Source: Dehalococcoidia bacterium
GTDB taxonomy: Bacteria > Chloroflexota > Dehalococcoidia > Lucifugimonadales > Lucifugimonadaceae
DNA length: 11,880 nucleotides
Direction of reading: 5' to 3'
Assembly: GCA_012270805.1 (NCBI GenBank)
Contig: JAAXHR010000242.1
Coordinates: forward strand, 1-11,880
How positions within the stretch are numbered: position 1 is the stretch's first letter; every line of letters begins with the position of its first letter. This document shows, one piece after another, positions 6,811-11,880 of this stretch. The notes beneath the pieces are model-generated. The model did no database searches. It was not told the DNA's origin and saw nothing but the letters and a program-made list of their open reading frames with translations. The translations under genes and the position numbers were made by a program.

Positions 6811-6909
6811 CTACTTCTTCGGCGGGTTGTTGCCTCGGCCTTTGCCCGACGGATTGCCCGTCTTGCTCGGAGCATTGGGAGGCGAACCGCCTTTACTGCC
6901 TTTTGCCAT
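6811..6909 (-). CDS. 32-residue basic Gly/Pro/Lys/Asn-rich small protein, unknown function
   Basis: A short ORF of 33 codons (ATG 6909 to TAG 6811) with a perfect Shine-Dalgarno (AAAGGAGG, core 6915-6920) five bases before the ATG. The product starts MAKGSKGGSPPNAPSK and ends SGKGRGNNPPKK. It has 7 Gly, 6 Pro, 6 Lys, 1 Arg and 4 Asn, no acidic and no aromatic residue, and should be disordered with a net charge near +7. That fits binding to nucleic acid or the ribosome, but I do not recognise a named family. It shares strand, Shine-Dalgarno form and spacing with the GIY-YIG gene 70 bp downstream, and a candidate promoter lies just upstream. The ribosome-binding site and the non-random composition are the evidence that it is real; a search for homologues of this length is the missing proof. 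Confidence 0.65.
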   Translation of the reverse strand: MAKGSKGGSPPNAPSKTGNPSGKGRGNNPPKK

Positions 6910-6914
6910 GACAA

Positions 6915-6920
6915 CCTCCT
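6915..6920 (-). promoter_or_regulatory. Perfect Shine-Dalgarno of the 32-aa ORF
   Basis: AGGAGG (extended AAAGGAGG to 6922) on the minus strand, five bases before ATG 6909. The spacing is identical to that of the GIY-YIG gene. It is the strongest evidence that this short ORF is translated. Confidence 0.75.
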
Positions 6921-6941
6921 TTCGTGTGGTTGTTCTTGTAA

Positions 6942-6970
6942 ATCGTAGCAGTAGGTGGTTGACGAAGCAA
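6942..6970 (-). promoter_or_regulatory. Candidate sigma-70 promoter for the small-gene pair
   Basis: On the minus strand, TTGCTT (6970-6965) and TACGAT (6947-6942) are separated by 17 bases, matching 3 of 6 and 4 of 6 consensus positions. Transcription would start near 6935, leaving about 26 bases of leader that include the AGGAGG of the 32-residue ORF. The spacing and position are good; the hexamers are weak. Confidence 0.35.
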
Positions 6971-7260
6971 ACCAAATACTGATTACTCATTGCGGGGCTG
7001 TGAAGCGCTCAGCCAGATTACACCACCCGTTCCGCGGCGTGTAGCAAAGTCGCAAGGTCTGAGGTGCGGACCGTGAAAGAAGTGCATTACGACGTCGATC
7101 TGAAGTCCTTGATCGGATGGGGCTAGAGTGACCGCAACCAAGCGGGTTAGACATCCCCAACCGCTTAACCGAAAACTATGTAATATCCATCACCATGTCA
7201 ACAAACTGGGGGCAGCCCCATAAAACCAGCTGAAGTCCTTCCGCCATTGCAACACCCACT

Positions 7261-7285
7261 GCCCTTTTCGCACGGCGAAAGGGGC
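7261..7285. repeat. REP-like palindrome, 11-bp stem
   Basis: GCCCTTTTCGC (7261-7271) pairs with GCGAAAGGGGC (7275-7285) around a 3-base loop, 11 pairs with a single G-T wobble. The core (CCCC, T-rich, CGC, triloop, GCG, A-rich, GGGG) is shared with 6272-6292. No T tract follows on either strand, so a simple terminator is unlikely. Confidence 0.55.
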
Positions 7286-7360
7286 GCGCACCACCGTTTT
7301 CCCTCTCCATTCACGACGAAACTGCCCACCTAGTGAGTTTGCCTCCGTTCACGGGGGAAA

Positions 7361-7373
7361 TGCCCGAAGGGCA
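7361..7373 (-). terminator. Weak terminator-like stem-loop after the minus-strand dppC
   Basis: TGCCC (7361-7365) pairs with GGGCA (7369-7373) around a GAA loop. On the minus strand it lies 13 bases after the dppC stop and is followed by TTT then CCCCC. The stem is short and the T run only three bases, so it is a candidate only. Confidence 0.3.
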
Positions 7374-7386
7374 AAGGGGGCACACC

Positions 7387-8286
7387 CTACCCCAGTTGTC
7401 GCAACCGCGGATCCAACCGATCCCGAAGCCAATCTCCGAAGAAATTAAGCGACATTACCGTCAGGAAAAGAGCGGTGCCGGGGATCACCGAAGTCCACCA
7501 AGCCGTCTGCAGATAGTCTCGTCCCTCGGCGACCATGTTCCCCCACGACGGTGTCGGTGCCGGGATGCCTGCCCCCAAGAAACTCAACGTGGCTTCGTAG
7601 AGGATAAGATTCCCGACGCTCAACGAGGCGATCACCGTTATCGTCCCGATAGTGCCGGGCATTATGTGGCGCACCAAGATCCGCACAGTCGAGGCTCCTG
7701 AAATCCTCGCCAAAGCCACGTAACCGCTCTCCTTGAGCACCAAAACGTCTGCTCTGACGTTCCGGACGAACGAGACCCACGCCACCAAAATCATCAACAC
7801 CATGATCACCGTGAAACTCGCTCCGACGATAATCGCCGCGACGAGTGCCAGTAACAAGAAGGGGAACCCCATCCAAATATCCACGATTCGTGTGATGATC
7901 TCGTCCACGATCCCACCTGCGTAACCGGCGAATAGACCTAGACCTGTGCCTATCAACATCCCAGCAGACAACGCAACCGCCATGACCGACAGTGACACGC
8001 GCGCTCCGTGTATCACTCGGCTCAGCACATCGCGACCTACATGGTCGCCTCCGAAAAAGTACGGACTTCCGTCTTGGTACAGCGGTCGGGCGTTGCGATC
8101 GGGCAGCGACTGATCTATGGGATCGTTCGGCGCTATCCAATCTGCACCAACACCCATAATCGCCAGCAACGCCAGCAGAGCCACCGGTAGGATCGGCCAT
8201 CGCCTCAAGATGTACCACAACGTCAGCCGCCGCTGGGATCGAGGTGCCGATCGTGCGGCCGCGCGAGCCGTCTGTTCGATGTTCAT
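7387..8286 (-). CDS. dppC: Dpp/Opp-type ABC transporter permease, DppC family (second system)
   Basis: This 299-residue membrane protein is the second permease of the minus-strand module. A basic cytoplasmic N-tail (1-30) leads to a first helix (about 31-50), then YFFGGDHVGRDVLSRVIHGA (76-95), the DppC hallmark. The EAA loop is at 189-211 (YVALARISGASTVRILVRHI), with RISGAS in place of the common RALGAS. LGAGIPAPTPSWGNM (237-251) and FFGDWLRDRLDPRLRQLG (282-299) follow. Its ATG starts directly after the TAG of the dppB partner with no gap. The C-terminal residues are very like those of the partial DppC at the right edge of the window, so the two are probably paralogues. No ATPase gene follows; the next 480 bases are noncoding. 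Confidence 0.93.
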   Translation of the reverse strand: MNIEQTARAAARSAPRSQRRLTLWYILRRWPILPVALLALLAIMGVGADWIAPNDPIDQSLPDRNARPLYQDGSPYFFGGDHVGRDVLSRVIHGARVSLSVMAVALSAGMLIGTGLGLFAGYAGGIVDEIITRIVDIWMGFPFLLLALVAAIIVGASFTVIMVLMILVAWVSFVRNVRADVLVLKESGYVALARISGASTVRILVRHIMPGTIGTITVIASLSVGNLILYEATLSFLGAGIPAPTPSWGNMVAEGRDYLQTAWWTSVIPGTALFLTVMSLNFFGDWLRDRLDPRLRQLG

Positions 8287-9243
8287 CTAGTCGTACCTGA
8301 TAACCGGGTTTAAAACCCCGTATAGAATGTCGGCCAAAAAGTTCATAAAAACGAAAACGGCCGTGAACACCAACACTGTGCTAGTCAACGTTGGAAAATC
8401 ATTGTTCCAGACCGCGTCGGTCATCAATTGCCCGATACCAGGCCACGCGAATATCCGCTCGATTACCACAGCACCGGTGACGAAGCTGGCCAACACGATC
8501 GCTGATGTGGTCAGAGGCTGGAGAATCGCGTTGCGGAACGCGTGTTTCCATAACACAGCGTTATGGTTCGCGCCCTTCGCCCGCGCCATCGTCACGTACT
8601 CCGAATCCAGGACCTCCAGCATTGCAGACCGTGTCAACCGTAGCAATGCAGCGGCGGGGCCCCATCCAAGCGCGAACGCCGGCATGATCAGGTATTTGAA
8701 CTTTGTCCAAGTCCAGAACGAAACACCATCGGGGCCCGCAGTCCCTACGGGCAACCAGTCGAGGTGAACAGCGAAGAGAAGAATCGCCATGATCGCGACC
8801 CAAAAAATCGGCGCGGCTTGGCCGATTAGCGCGAACGTTCGACTCGCGTAGTCCGACATCGTTCCTCGTTTGACAGCGGATAGCACTCCCAGCGGGACAC
8901 CCATCAATATCGCCACAATGAACGACGCGATCGCCAACTGCAATGTCGGCGCAGCACGTTCCCACATTAATTTGGCTACCGATGTCTCGGATACGATCGT
9001 CTCGCCAAAATCACCCGTTAGAACACGTCCCAACCAAACCAGGTACTGCACGACCAGCGGTTTATCTAGCCCCAGTTTCTTGCTCAGTTGATCAACTCGT
9101 TCTGGACTCATGCCGTACCCGCCTGGTTTCGCGAACAACAGCAACGGGTCGCCAGCCAGACGCGACAAACCGAACATGAACATAGTCGCAACGAGTAGCG
9201 TGATTATGGCGAATATCAGCTTCCTGATGAGGTAGCGACGCAT
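8287..9243 (-). CDS. dppB: Dpp/Opp-type ABC transporter permease, DppB family (second system)
   Basis: This 318-residue inner-membrane protein is the first permease of the minus-strand importer. It has the standard N-terminus MRRYLIRKLIFAIITLLV, the loop KKLGLDKPLVVQYLVWLGRV (55-74) with TGDFGETI, further helices near 100-124, 137-160, 185-201, 243-261 and 285-312, and the EAA loop at 215-239 (EYVTMARAKGANHNAVLWKH). IERIFAWPGIG at 261-271 is also typical. Length is normal for DppB. The ribosome-binding site is weak (GGAT region). It lies 97 bp after the solute-binding protein gene, with a hairpin between, and is followed without a gap by dppC. It resembles the plus-strand DppB only at family level, so it is not a recent copy. 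Confidence 0.93.
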   Translation of the reverse strand: MRRYLIRKLIFAIITLLVATMFMFGLSRLAGDPLLLFAKPGGYGMSPERVDQLSKKLGLDKPLVVQYLVWLGRVLTGDFGETIVSETSVAKLMWERAAPTLQLAIASFIVAILMGVPLGVLSAVKRGTMSDYASRTFALIGQAAPIFWVAIMAILLFAVHLDWLPVGTAGPDGVSFWTWTKFKYLIMPAFALGWGPAAALLRLTRSAMLEVLDSEYVTMARAKGANHNAVLWKHAFRNAILQPLTTSAIVLASFVTGAVVIERIFAWPGIGQLMTDAVWNNDFPTLTSTVLVFTAVFVFMNFLADILYGVLNPVIRYD

Positions 9244-9286
9244 GCTGAATCCATTACCGTCTCAAGAGGACGATCTCGGTTGAAGA

Positions 9287-9332
9287 CGCGGCCTCCCACG
9301 GATCCACGAGCCGTAGACCCGCAGGAGGCGCG
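9287..9332 (-). promoter_or_regulatory. Hairpin between the solute-binding protein gene and dppB
   Basis: CGCGGCCTCC (9287-9296) pairs with GGAGGCGCG (9324-9332), 9 pairs with one bulged base. An inner 4-bp stem (9298-9301 with 9311-9314) can stack inside. On the minus strand it begins 11 bases after the stop of the binding-protein gene. Such hairpins commonly protect the upstream message or reduce read-through, so that the binding protein exceeds the permeases. There is no T tract, so full termination is unlikely. Confidence 0.45.
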
Positions 9333-9343
9333 ACACAGGGGTC

Positions 9344-11536
9344 TTACCTCAGGATGATGTTCTCAGGCGAGTTGTAGCTGTTGCCCACATGCATCGGCCA
9401 TTCGGCGATGTAGTTCGGGTTGGCGTAGTAAGCCTGAGGAACTGTGACGTAGCCGGGGAACAGCGCCCAGTTGTGCATGTACGCGAGGTAATCCTTGTTG
9501 ATGCGGATGCGTTCCTCGCGGTCCGGTTCCGATGCCGCGGCTTCGTACCACGCCAAGATTTCAGGCGATTCGAAACCGCAACTGAAGCCACCGCGCGTCA
9601 ACGTCGTCTGGACCAGTCCTTTCGGCCAGTCGAATGGATACGATTCTTTACCGTCGTCACAGGAGGTCAACATGGGTACCACCGTCGAACGACTCACCAA
9701 ACCGGGTCGGAATACACCGTAGGCATATTTGAGCACTTCCACTCGAATGCCGACGTCCTCCCAGAAACCGGCAATGGCATCGCCGATCTCGCCAGCAGGC
9801 CCCTCACCGCCGCCCAGTTCTGGACCGACGAACAGCGGGATCTGGAATCGTGTGCCGTCACCGTCAGCCGCATATCCAGCTTGATCGAGCATGCGACCTG
9901 CCTCAGCTGGGTCGTAGGGGTACTCGTATTGCGACTCCCAATTCGGGTTGAACGTGCTGAAGTAGGTCACGTGGACAGGATTACCTACACCGCCGAGAAC
10001 GTGCTCAACGATGGCATCTCGATCGACCGATCGCGCGAGAGCATGTCTGACAAGTCGGGCCTGTTCCATGTCGTCAATTCCGGCCGGGTTGTCAGCGTCT
10101 TGAGGGCTGTGCGGGTTGCCGACCCAAGGAATCTCGCGCACGAACACGCCGTGCGACGGGAAGTCGATCGCCTCACCAGTAAGCGCGTTAGTGGTCTCCC
10201 ACAAGTTGCCTGGGAACATTACGCCTTCTTGGATACCAGCACCAGCTCCGACTTCCAAGAAGCCGGACTGCTTCATGCGAGCCAAGTCTTTAGGATCAAT
10301 GAACGATACGTCCGATTCCCCGTTTTGCAGCAACGCAACACGAGTGAACTCTTCGGGAACCGCTAGGACCTTGAACGATTCGATCGCGGCATTCTTGCGC
10401 CAGTGATCGTGGCCGACCCTAGTCATCGTCGCACTAGTCCCGGACTTGAAGTCGGTCACTGCGAACGGACCAGTGCCGACGAAGTTGTCCTTGAGCCAGT
10501 CACGTCCGTTCTCATCGAATGCACGTTTCGACGTCGCGATGGTTGTCAGACCGCCTGAAGCTTCTTGGTTCAGGAAGTTGCTCGCCCAACGGACATCAAA
10601 ATTGTTGAACTGCGCGCTTATCGTGTAGTCGTCAATCGCTTCTACCGGAACGTTGCCGAACAACGCCGTAAGGTTCGCTGCACTCGCCGCAATCGATTCG
10701 GGGTTGATCGCCGGGTTCGTGCGGTTCATCACCCACGCCATGTCTTCGGCTGTCAACTCACCCCAATCGTTGTGGAACTGTACACCTTGCCGGATAGTGA
10801 TCGTGACCGAGCTCAAGTCATCAGCCAGGTTCCAAGACTCTGCCAGCATTGGGATGTCCCAGTCGGCATCACCCGGAGTGAAGAGGCTTTCTCCGGCACC
10901 CCAATTTCGTGCACCACCGAGGGGCGCGTCAGGCAGGCTACCGCCATTTCCGGTGATGGCTCCCAGAGCCGAACCGACATCCGCGAAGATCACGTGGCCA
11001 GGTTGGCTCTTGGAATCCGGCAAGTCGATCAGTTCTACCTTCTCCTCCATAATCGCCTCGGCTGTCGCCGTCACAACAACTTGCACCTCCTTCTCCACCT
11101 CCTTGACGACCTCGACTTCCTTGACGACCTCGACCTCTTTAACGACCTCCACTGCGACTTCCTTCTCAACTTCCTCAACCACCACCACCTCGACCGGAAC
11201 TTCCCTCTCAACTACGACGGTCTGCACGACGGTCTGGCCCGCAACCTCTACTTCCCTTTCGACGACAACAGTCTGGATGACCGTCTCACCAGCGACCTGG
11301 ACCTCCTTCTCAACGACGACAGTCTGGACCACAGTTTCACCAGCGACCTGAACCTCCCTCTCGACCACGACGGTTTGGATCACTGTTTCGCCGGGCACTT
11401 GTTCCTTAACCACGACGGTCTGAATGACAGTCTCAGTTCCGCCACATGCGACAGCAAACACTGCAATGGTCGCCAAGATAGAGAGCAAACCAGCGGTTAC
11501 TGCCTTATATTTGAACTTATCGGTCAGAATTTTCAT
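9344..11536 (-). CDS. ABC transporter solute-binding lipoprotein, family 5, with a Val/Glu repeat stalk
   Basis: This 730-residue lipoprotein captures the substrate for the minus-strand importer. A signal peptide (about 1-30) ends in the lipobox AVAC with Cys31, so it should be lipid-anchored outside the membrane. Residues 34-161 form an unusual stalk: one partial and four 17-residue repeats (GETVIQTVVVEREVQVA type, 34-116), then Val/Glu/Lys-rich sequence including three VVKEVE units (131-148) and a VVVTATAEA end. The SBP_bac_5 domain follows, with MLAESWNLADDLSSVTITIR (230-249) and GVQFHN, GTGPFAVTDFKSG, RHALARSVDRDAIV and the C-terminal MHVGNSYNSPENIILR. Without the stalk the length is normal for the family. 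I chose ATG 11536 (Shine-Dalgarno AGGAG 8 bases upstream); a GTG one codon earlier is possible. The ligand is unknown. Confidence 0.93.
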   Translation of the reverse strand: MKILTDKFKYKAVTAGLLSILATIAVFAVACGGTETVIQTVVVKEQVPGETVIQTVVVEREVQVAGETVVQTVVVEKEVQVAGETVIQTVVVEREVEVAGQTVVQTVVVEREVPVEVVVVEEVEKEVAVEVVKEVEVVKEVEVVKEVEKEVQVVVTATAEAIMEEKVELIDLPDSKSQPGHVIFADVGSALGAITGNGGSLPDAPLGGARNWGAGESLFTPGDADWDIPMLAESWNLADDLSSVTITIRQGVQFHNDWGELTAEDMAWVMNRTNPAINPESIAASAANLTALFGNVPVEAIDDYTISAQFNNFDVRWASNFLNQEASGGLTTIATSKRAFDENGRDWLKDNFVGTGPFAVTDFKSGTSATMTRVGHDHWRKNAAIESFKVLAVPEEFTRVALLQNGESDVSFIDPKDLARMKQSGFLEVGAGAGIQEGVMFPGNLWETTNALTGEAIDFPSHGVFVREIPWVGNPHSPQDADNPAGIDDMEQARLVRHALARSVDRDAIVEHVLGGVGNPVHVTYFSTFNPNWESQYEYPYDPAEAGRMLDQAGYAADGDGTRFQIPLFVGPELGGGEGPAGEIGDAIAGFWEDVGIRVEVLKYAYGVFRPGLVSRSTVVPMLTSCDDGKESYPFDWPKGLVQTTLTRGGFSCGFESPEILAWYEAAASEPDREERIRINKDYLAYMHNWALFPGYVTVPQAYYANPNYIAEWPMHVGNSYNSPENIILR
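11093..11146 (-). repeat. 18-bp tandem repeats in the stalk (three VVKEVE units)
   Basis: Three consecutive 18-base units encode VVKEVE three times (residues 131-148). The first two units share the sequence GACGACCTCGAC on the plus strand and the third is diverged. They continue the stalk after the 51-bp repeats. Confidence 0.75.
11189..11392 (-). repeat. 51-bp tandem repeats in the stalk (17-residue units)
   Basis: Four head-to-tail 51-base units (11342-11392, 11291-11341, 11240-11290, 11189-11239) encode 17-residue copies starting GETV or GQTV. A shorter diverged copy (15 residues, 11393-11437) precedes them next to the lipobox. Units differ at many third positions while the protein is kept, which points to selection on the peptide and not to a very recent expansion. 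Confidence 0.85.
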
Positions 11537-11544
11537 CACCTACA

Positions 11545-11549
11545 CTCCT
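11545..11549 (-). promoter_or_regulatory. Shine-Dalgarno of the solute-binding lipoprotein gene
   Basis: AGGAG on the minus strand, 8 bases before ATG 11536 and 5 bases before the alternative GTG 11539. Both starts are possible and differ by one residue; the signal peptide is unaffected. Confidence 0.6.
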
Positions 11550-11744
11550 GTGTGCTGAGTTTTTCTTTTCACCGATTAATCGCCACTCGACCTTCAGGAC
11601 TAGCGCGCGTGCGTCTACGAACCGCGGACGACAAGGCGTGAAGCAACTTTATACCAAATACCACATTGATGCGCGCGTAATCTGCGAGTTTCGTGAATTT
11701 ACCGATTCGCAGCGTTGAAATCCAGATGTAGTTTCGACGCGATC

Positions 11745-11779
11745 AAAGGCGCGGCAGGTAGTCTTGAAATGCCGCCTTT
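11745..11779 (-). terminator. Terminator-like stem-loop after the partial DppC gene
   Basis: On the minus strand AAAGGCGGCA (11779-11770) can pair with TGCCGCGCCTTT (11756-11745), 10 pairs with a two-base bulge and a 13-base loop, 29 bases after the stop. It ends in CCTTT and then G, so the U tract is only three bases. It may separate the upstream transporter operon from the solute-binding protein gene. Confidence 0.35.
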
Positions 11780-11808
11780 ATGCGACACGCACGCAACGCG
11801 AACTGAGA

Positions 11809-11880
11809 TTACAGCTGCCGCAACGTCGGGTCGACCCGGTCGCGGAACCAGTCACCTAAGAAGTTGCCAGACATCACGAC
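11809..11880 (-). CDS. DppC-family permease, last 23 codons
   Basis: The minus strand is open from the right edge to TAA 11811-11809 and encodes 23 residues including GNFLGDWFRDRVDPTLRQL. This matches the C-terminal signature of DppC permeases and is very close to the ending of the DppC at 7387-8286 (NFFGDWLRDRLDPRLRQLG). It is therefore the 3' end of another Dpp/Opp-type permease gene lying outside the window, in the same orientation as the second transporter. The fragment is short, but the GD-W-RDR-DP-LRQL pattern is hard to explain otherwise. Confidence 0.8.
   Translation of the reverse strand, partial: VVMSGNFLGDWFRDRVDPTLRQL

Larger units (their letters stand above)
6910..7386. other. 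Intergenic region without a supported gene
   Basis: About 480 bases between the 32-residue ORF and the end of the minus-strand dppC. It holds the candidate promoter at 6942-6970, a small hairpin (TGGGG 7207-7211 with CCCCA 7216-7220), the strong palindrome at 7261-7285 and a terminator-like stem at 7361-7373. The 11-mer CTGAAGTCCTT occurs twice (near 7100 and 7230). No ORF has both a start and a ribosome-binding site that I trust, and I find no tRNA cloverleaf or T-loop sequence. Confidence 0.5.
11540..11808. other. Leader/promoter region before the solute-binding lipoprotein gene
   Basis: This 269-base gap on the minus strand must hold the promoter of the second transporter unless it is read through from the upstream permease gene. 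The best -10 is TATAAA (minus strand, 11653-11648), about 110 bases before the start, but it has no good -35. A 10-bp perfect palindrome CGATTAATCG lies at 11573-11582, close to the start, and could be an operator. Both are weak calls. I see no further gene. Confidence 0.3.

Noticed and set aside
6656..6982. Plus-strand ORF of 108 codons over the small-gene pocket
   Set aside because: It crosses both minus-strand small genes, whose perfect Shine-Dalgarno sequences and GIY-YIG motifs are better evidence; the plus-strand product is Cys/Arg-rich without a recognisable domain.
7066..7127. Short open frame with GTG start (17 codons, ending KSLIGWG) after a GAGGT
   Set aside because: Too short, no homologue recognised and no neighbouring gene on that strand; the spacing to GAGGT can be chance.
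6983..7200. Possible tRNA in the intergenic region
   Set aside because: I looked for a T-loop GTTCRANYC, D-loop and acceptor pairing on both strands and found no consistent cloverleaf.
7333..7701. Plus-strand ORF of 122 codons across the end of the minus-strand dppC
   Set aside because: Most of it is antisense to the conserved C-terminus of DppC, and it starts in a palindromic noncoding stretch.
9389..10366. Long plus-strand ORF of 325 codons opposite the solute-binding protein gene
   Set aside because: It lies wholly antisense to a clear SBP_bac_5 domain, has no recognisable domain, and long antisense frames are common in GC-rich genes.
11093..11437. CRISPR array
   Set aside because: The regular spacing comes from head-to-tail coding repeats without unique spacers; the frame is open throughout and encodes the stalk.
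10565..11641. Plus-strand ORF of 358 codons with Asp/Leu/His-rich repeats
   Set aside because: It is the antisense reading of the repeat stalk and its surroundings; the repeats are explained by the Val/Glu stalk on the minus strand, which has a signal peptide and Shine-Dalgarno.

Overview
The window holds two dipeptide/oligopeptide-type (Dpp/Opp) ABC transporter modules facing each other, the 3' tip of a third, and between them a short accessory pocket with two small genes. GC content is moderately high. There is no rRNA, tRNA, CRISPR array or IS element that I can support. The best taxonomic hint is the lipoprotein solute-binding protein on the minus strand: its lipobox is followed by a Val/Glu-rich tandem-repeat stalk (ETVIQTVVVEREV type, ending VVVTATAEA), a style I associate with Chloroflexota. 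The affiliation is an inference, not proven here.

Plus strand, 1-6263: a tight operon of the C-terminal part of a family-5 solute-binding protein (1-555), a DppB-like permease (649-1602, TTG start), a DppC-like permease (1599-2504, 4-bp overlap), a cytoplasmic type I sulfatase (2521-4215), a DppD-like ATPase (4226-5230) and a DppF-like ATPase (5223-6263, 8-bp overlap). The sulfatase between the permeases and the ATPases suggests that the system imports a sulfate ester (or related phospho/phosphono ester) that is hydrolysed inside the cell. The gap before dppB carries a strong imperfect inverted repeat (601-623 with 683-706) that brackets the dppB ribosome-binding site and start, plus a possible 12-codon leader ORF.

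Middle, 6264-7386: a stem-loop-rich pocket. Two minus-strand small genes, each with a perfect AGGAGG five bases before its ATG, are separated by a 9-bp GC hairpin: a 32-residue basic Gly/Pro/Lys/Asn-rich peptide (6811-6909, probably the first gene of the pair) and a 97-residue stand-alone GIY-YIG protein (6447-6740). Similar CCCC-T-rich-CGC / GCG-A-rich-GGGG palindromes flank the pocket (6272-6292 and 7261-7285).

Minus strand, 11880-7387: the last 23 codons of one DppC-like permease (11809-11880), then a promoter/leader gap, a 730-residue repeat-stalked solute-binding lipoprotein (9344-11536), a 97-bp gap with an attenuator-like hairpin, a DppB-like permease (8287-9243) and a DppC-like permease (7387-8286). 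No ATPase genes follow this module, so it must borrow ATPases encoded elsewhere, possibly those of the facing operon or of the neighbouring system at the right edge.
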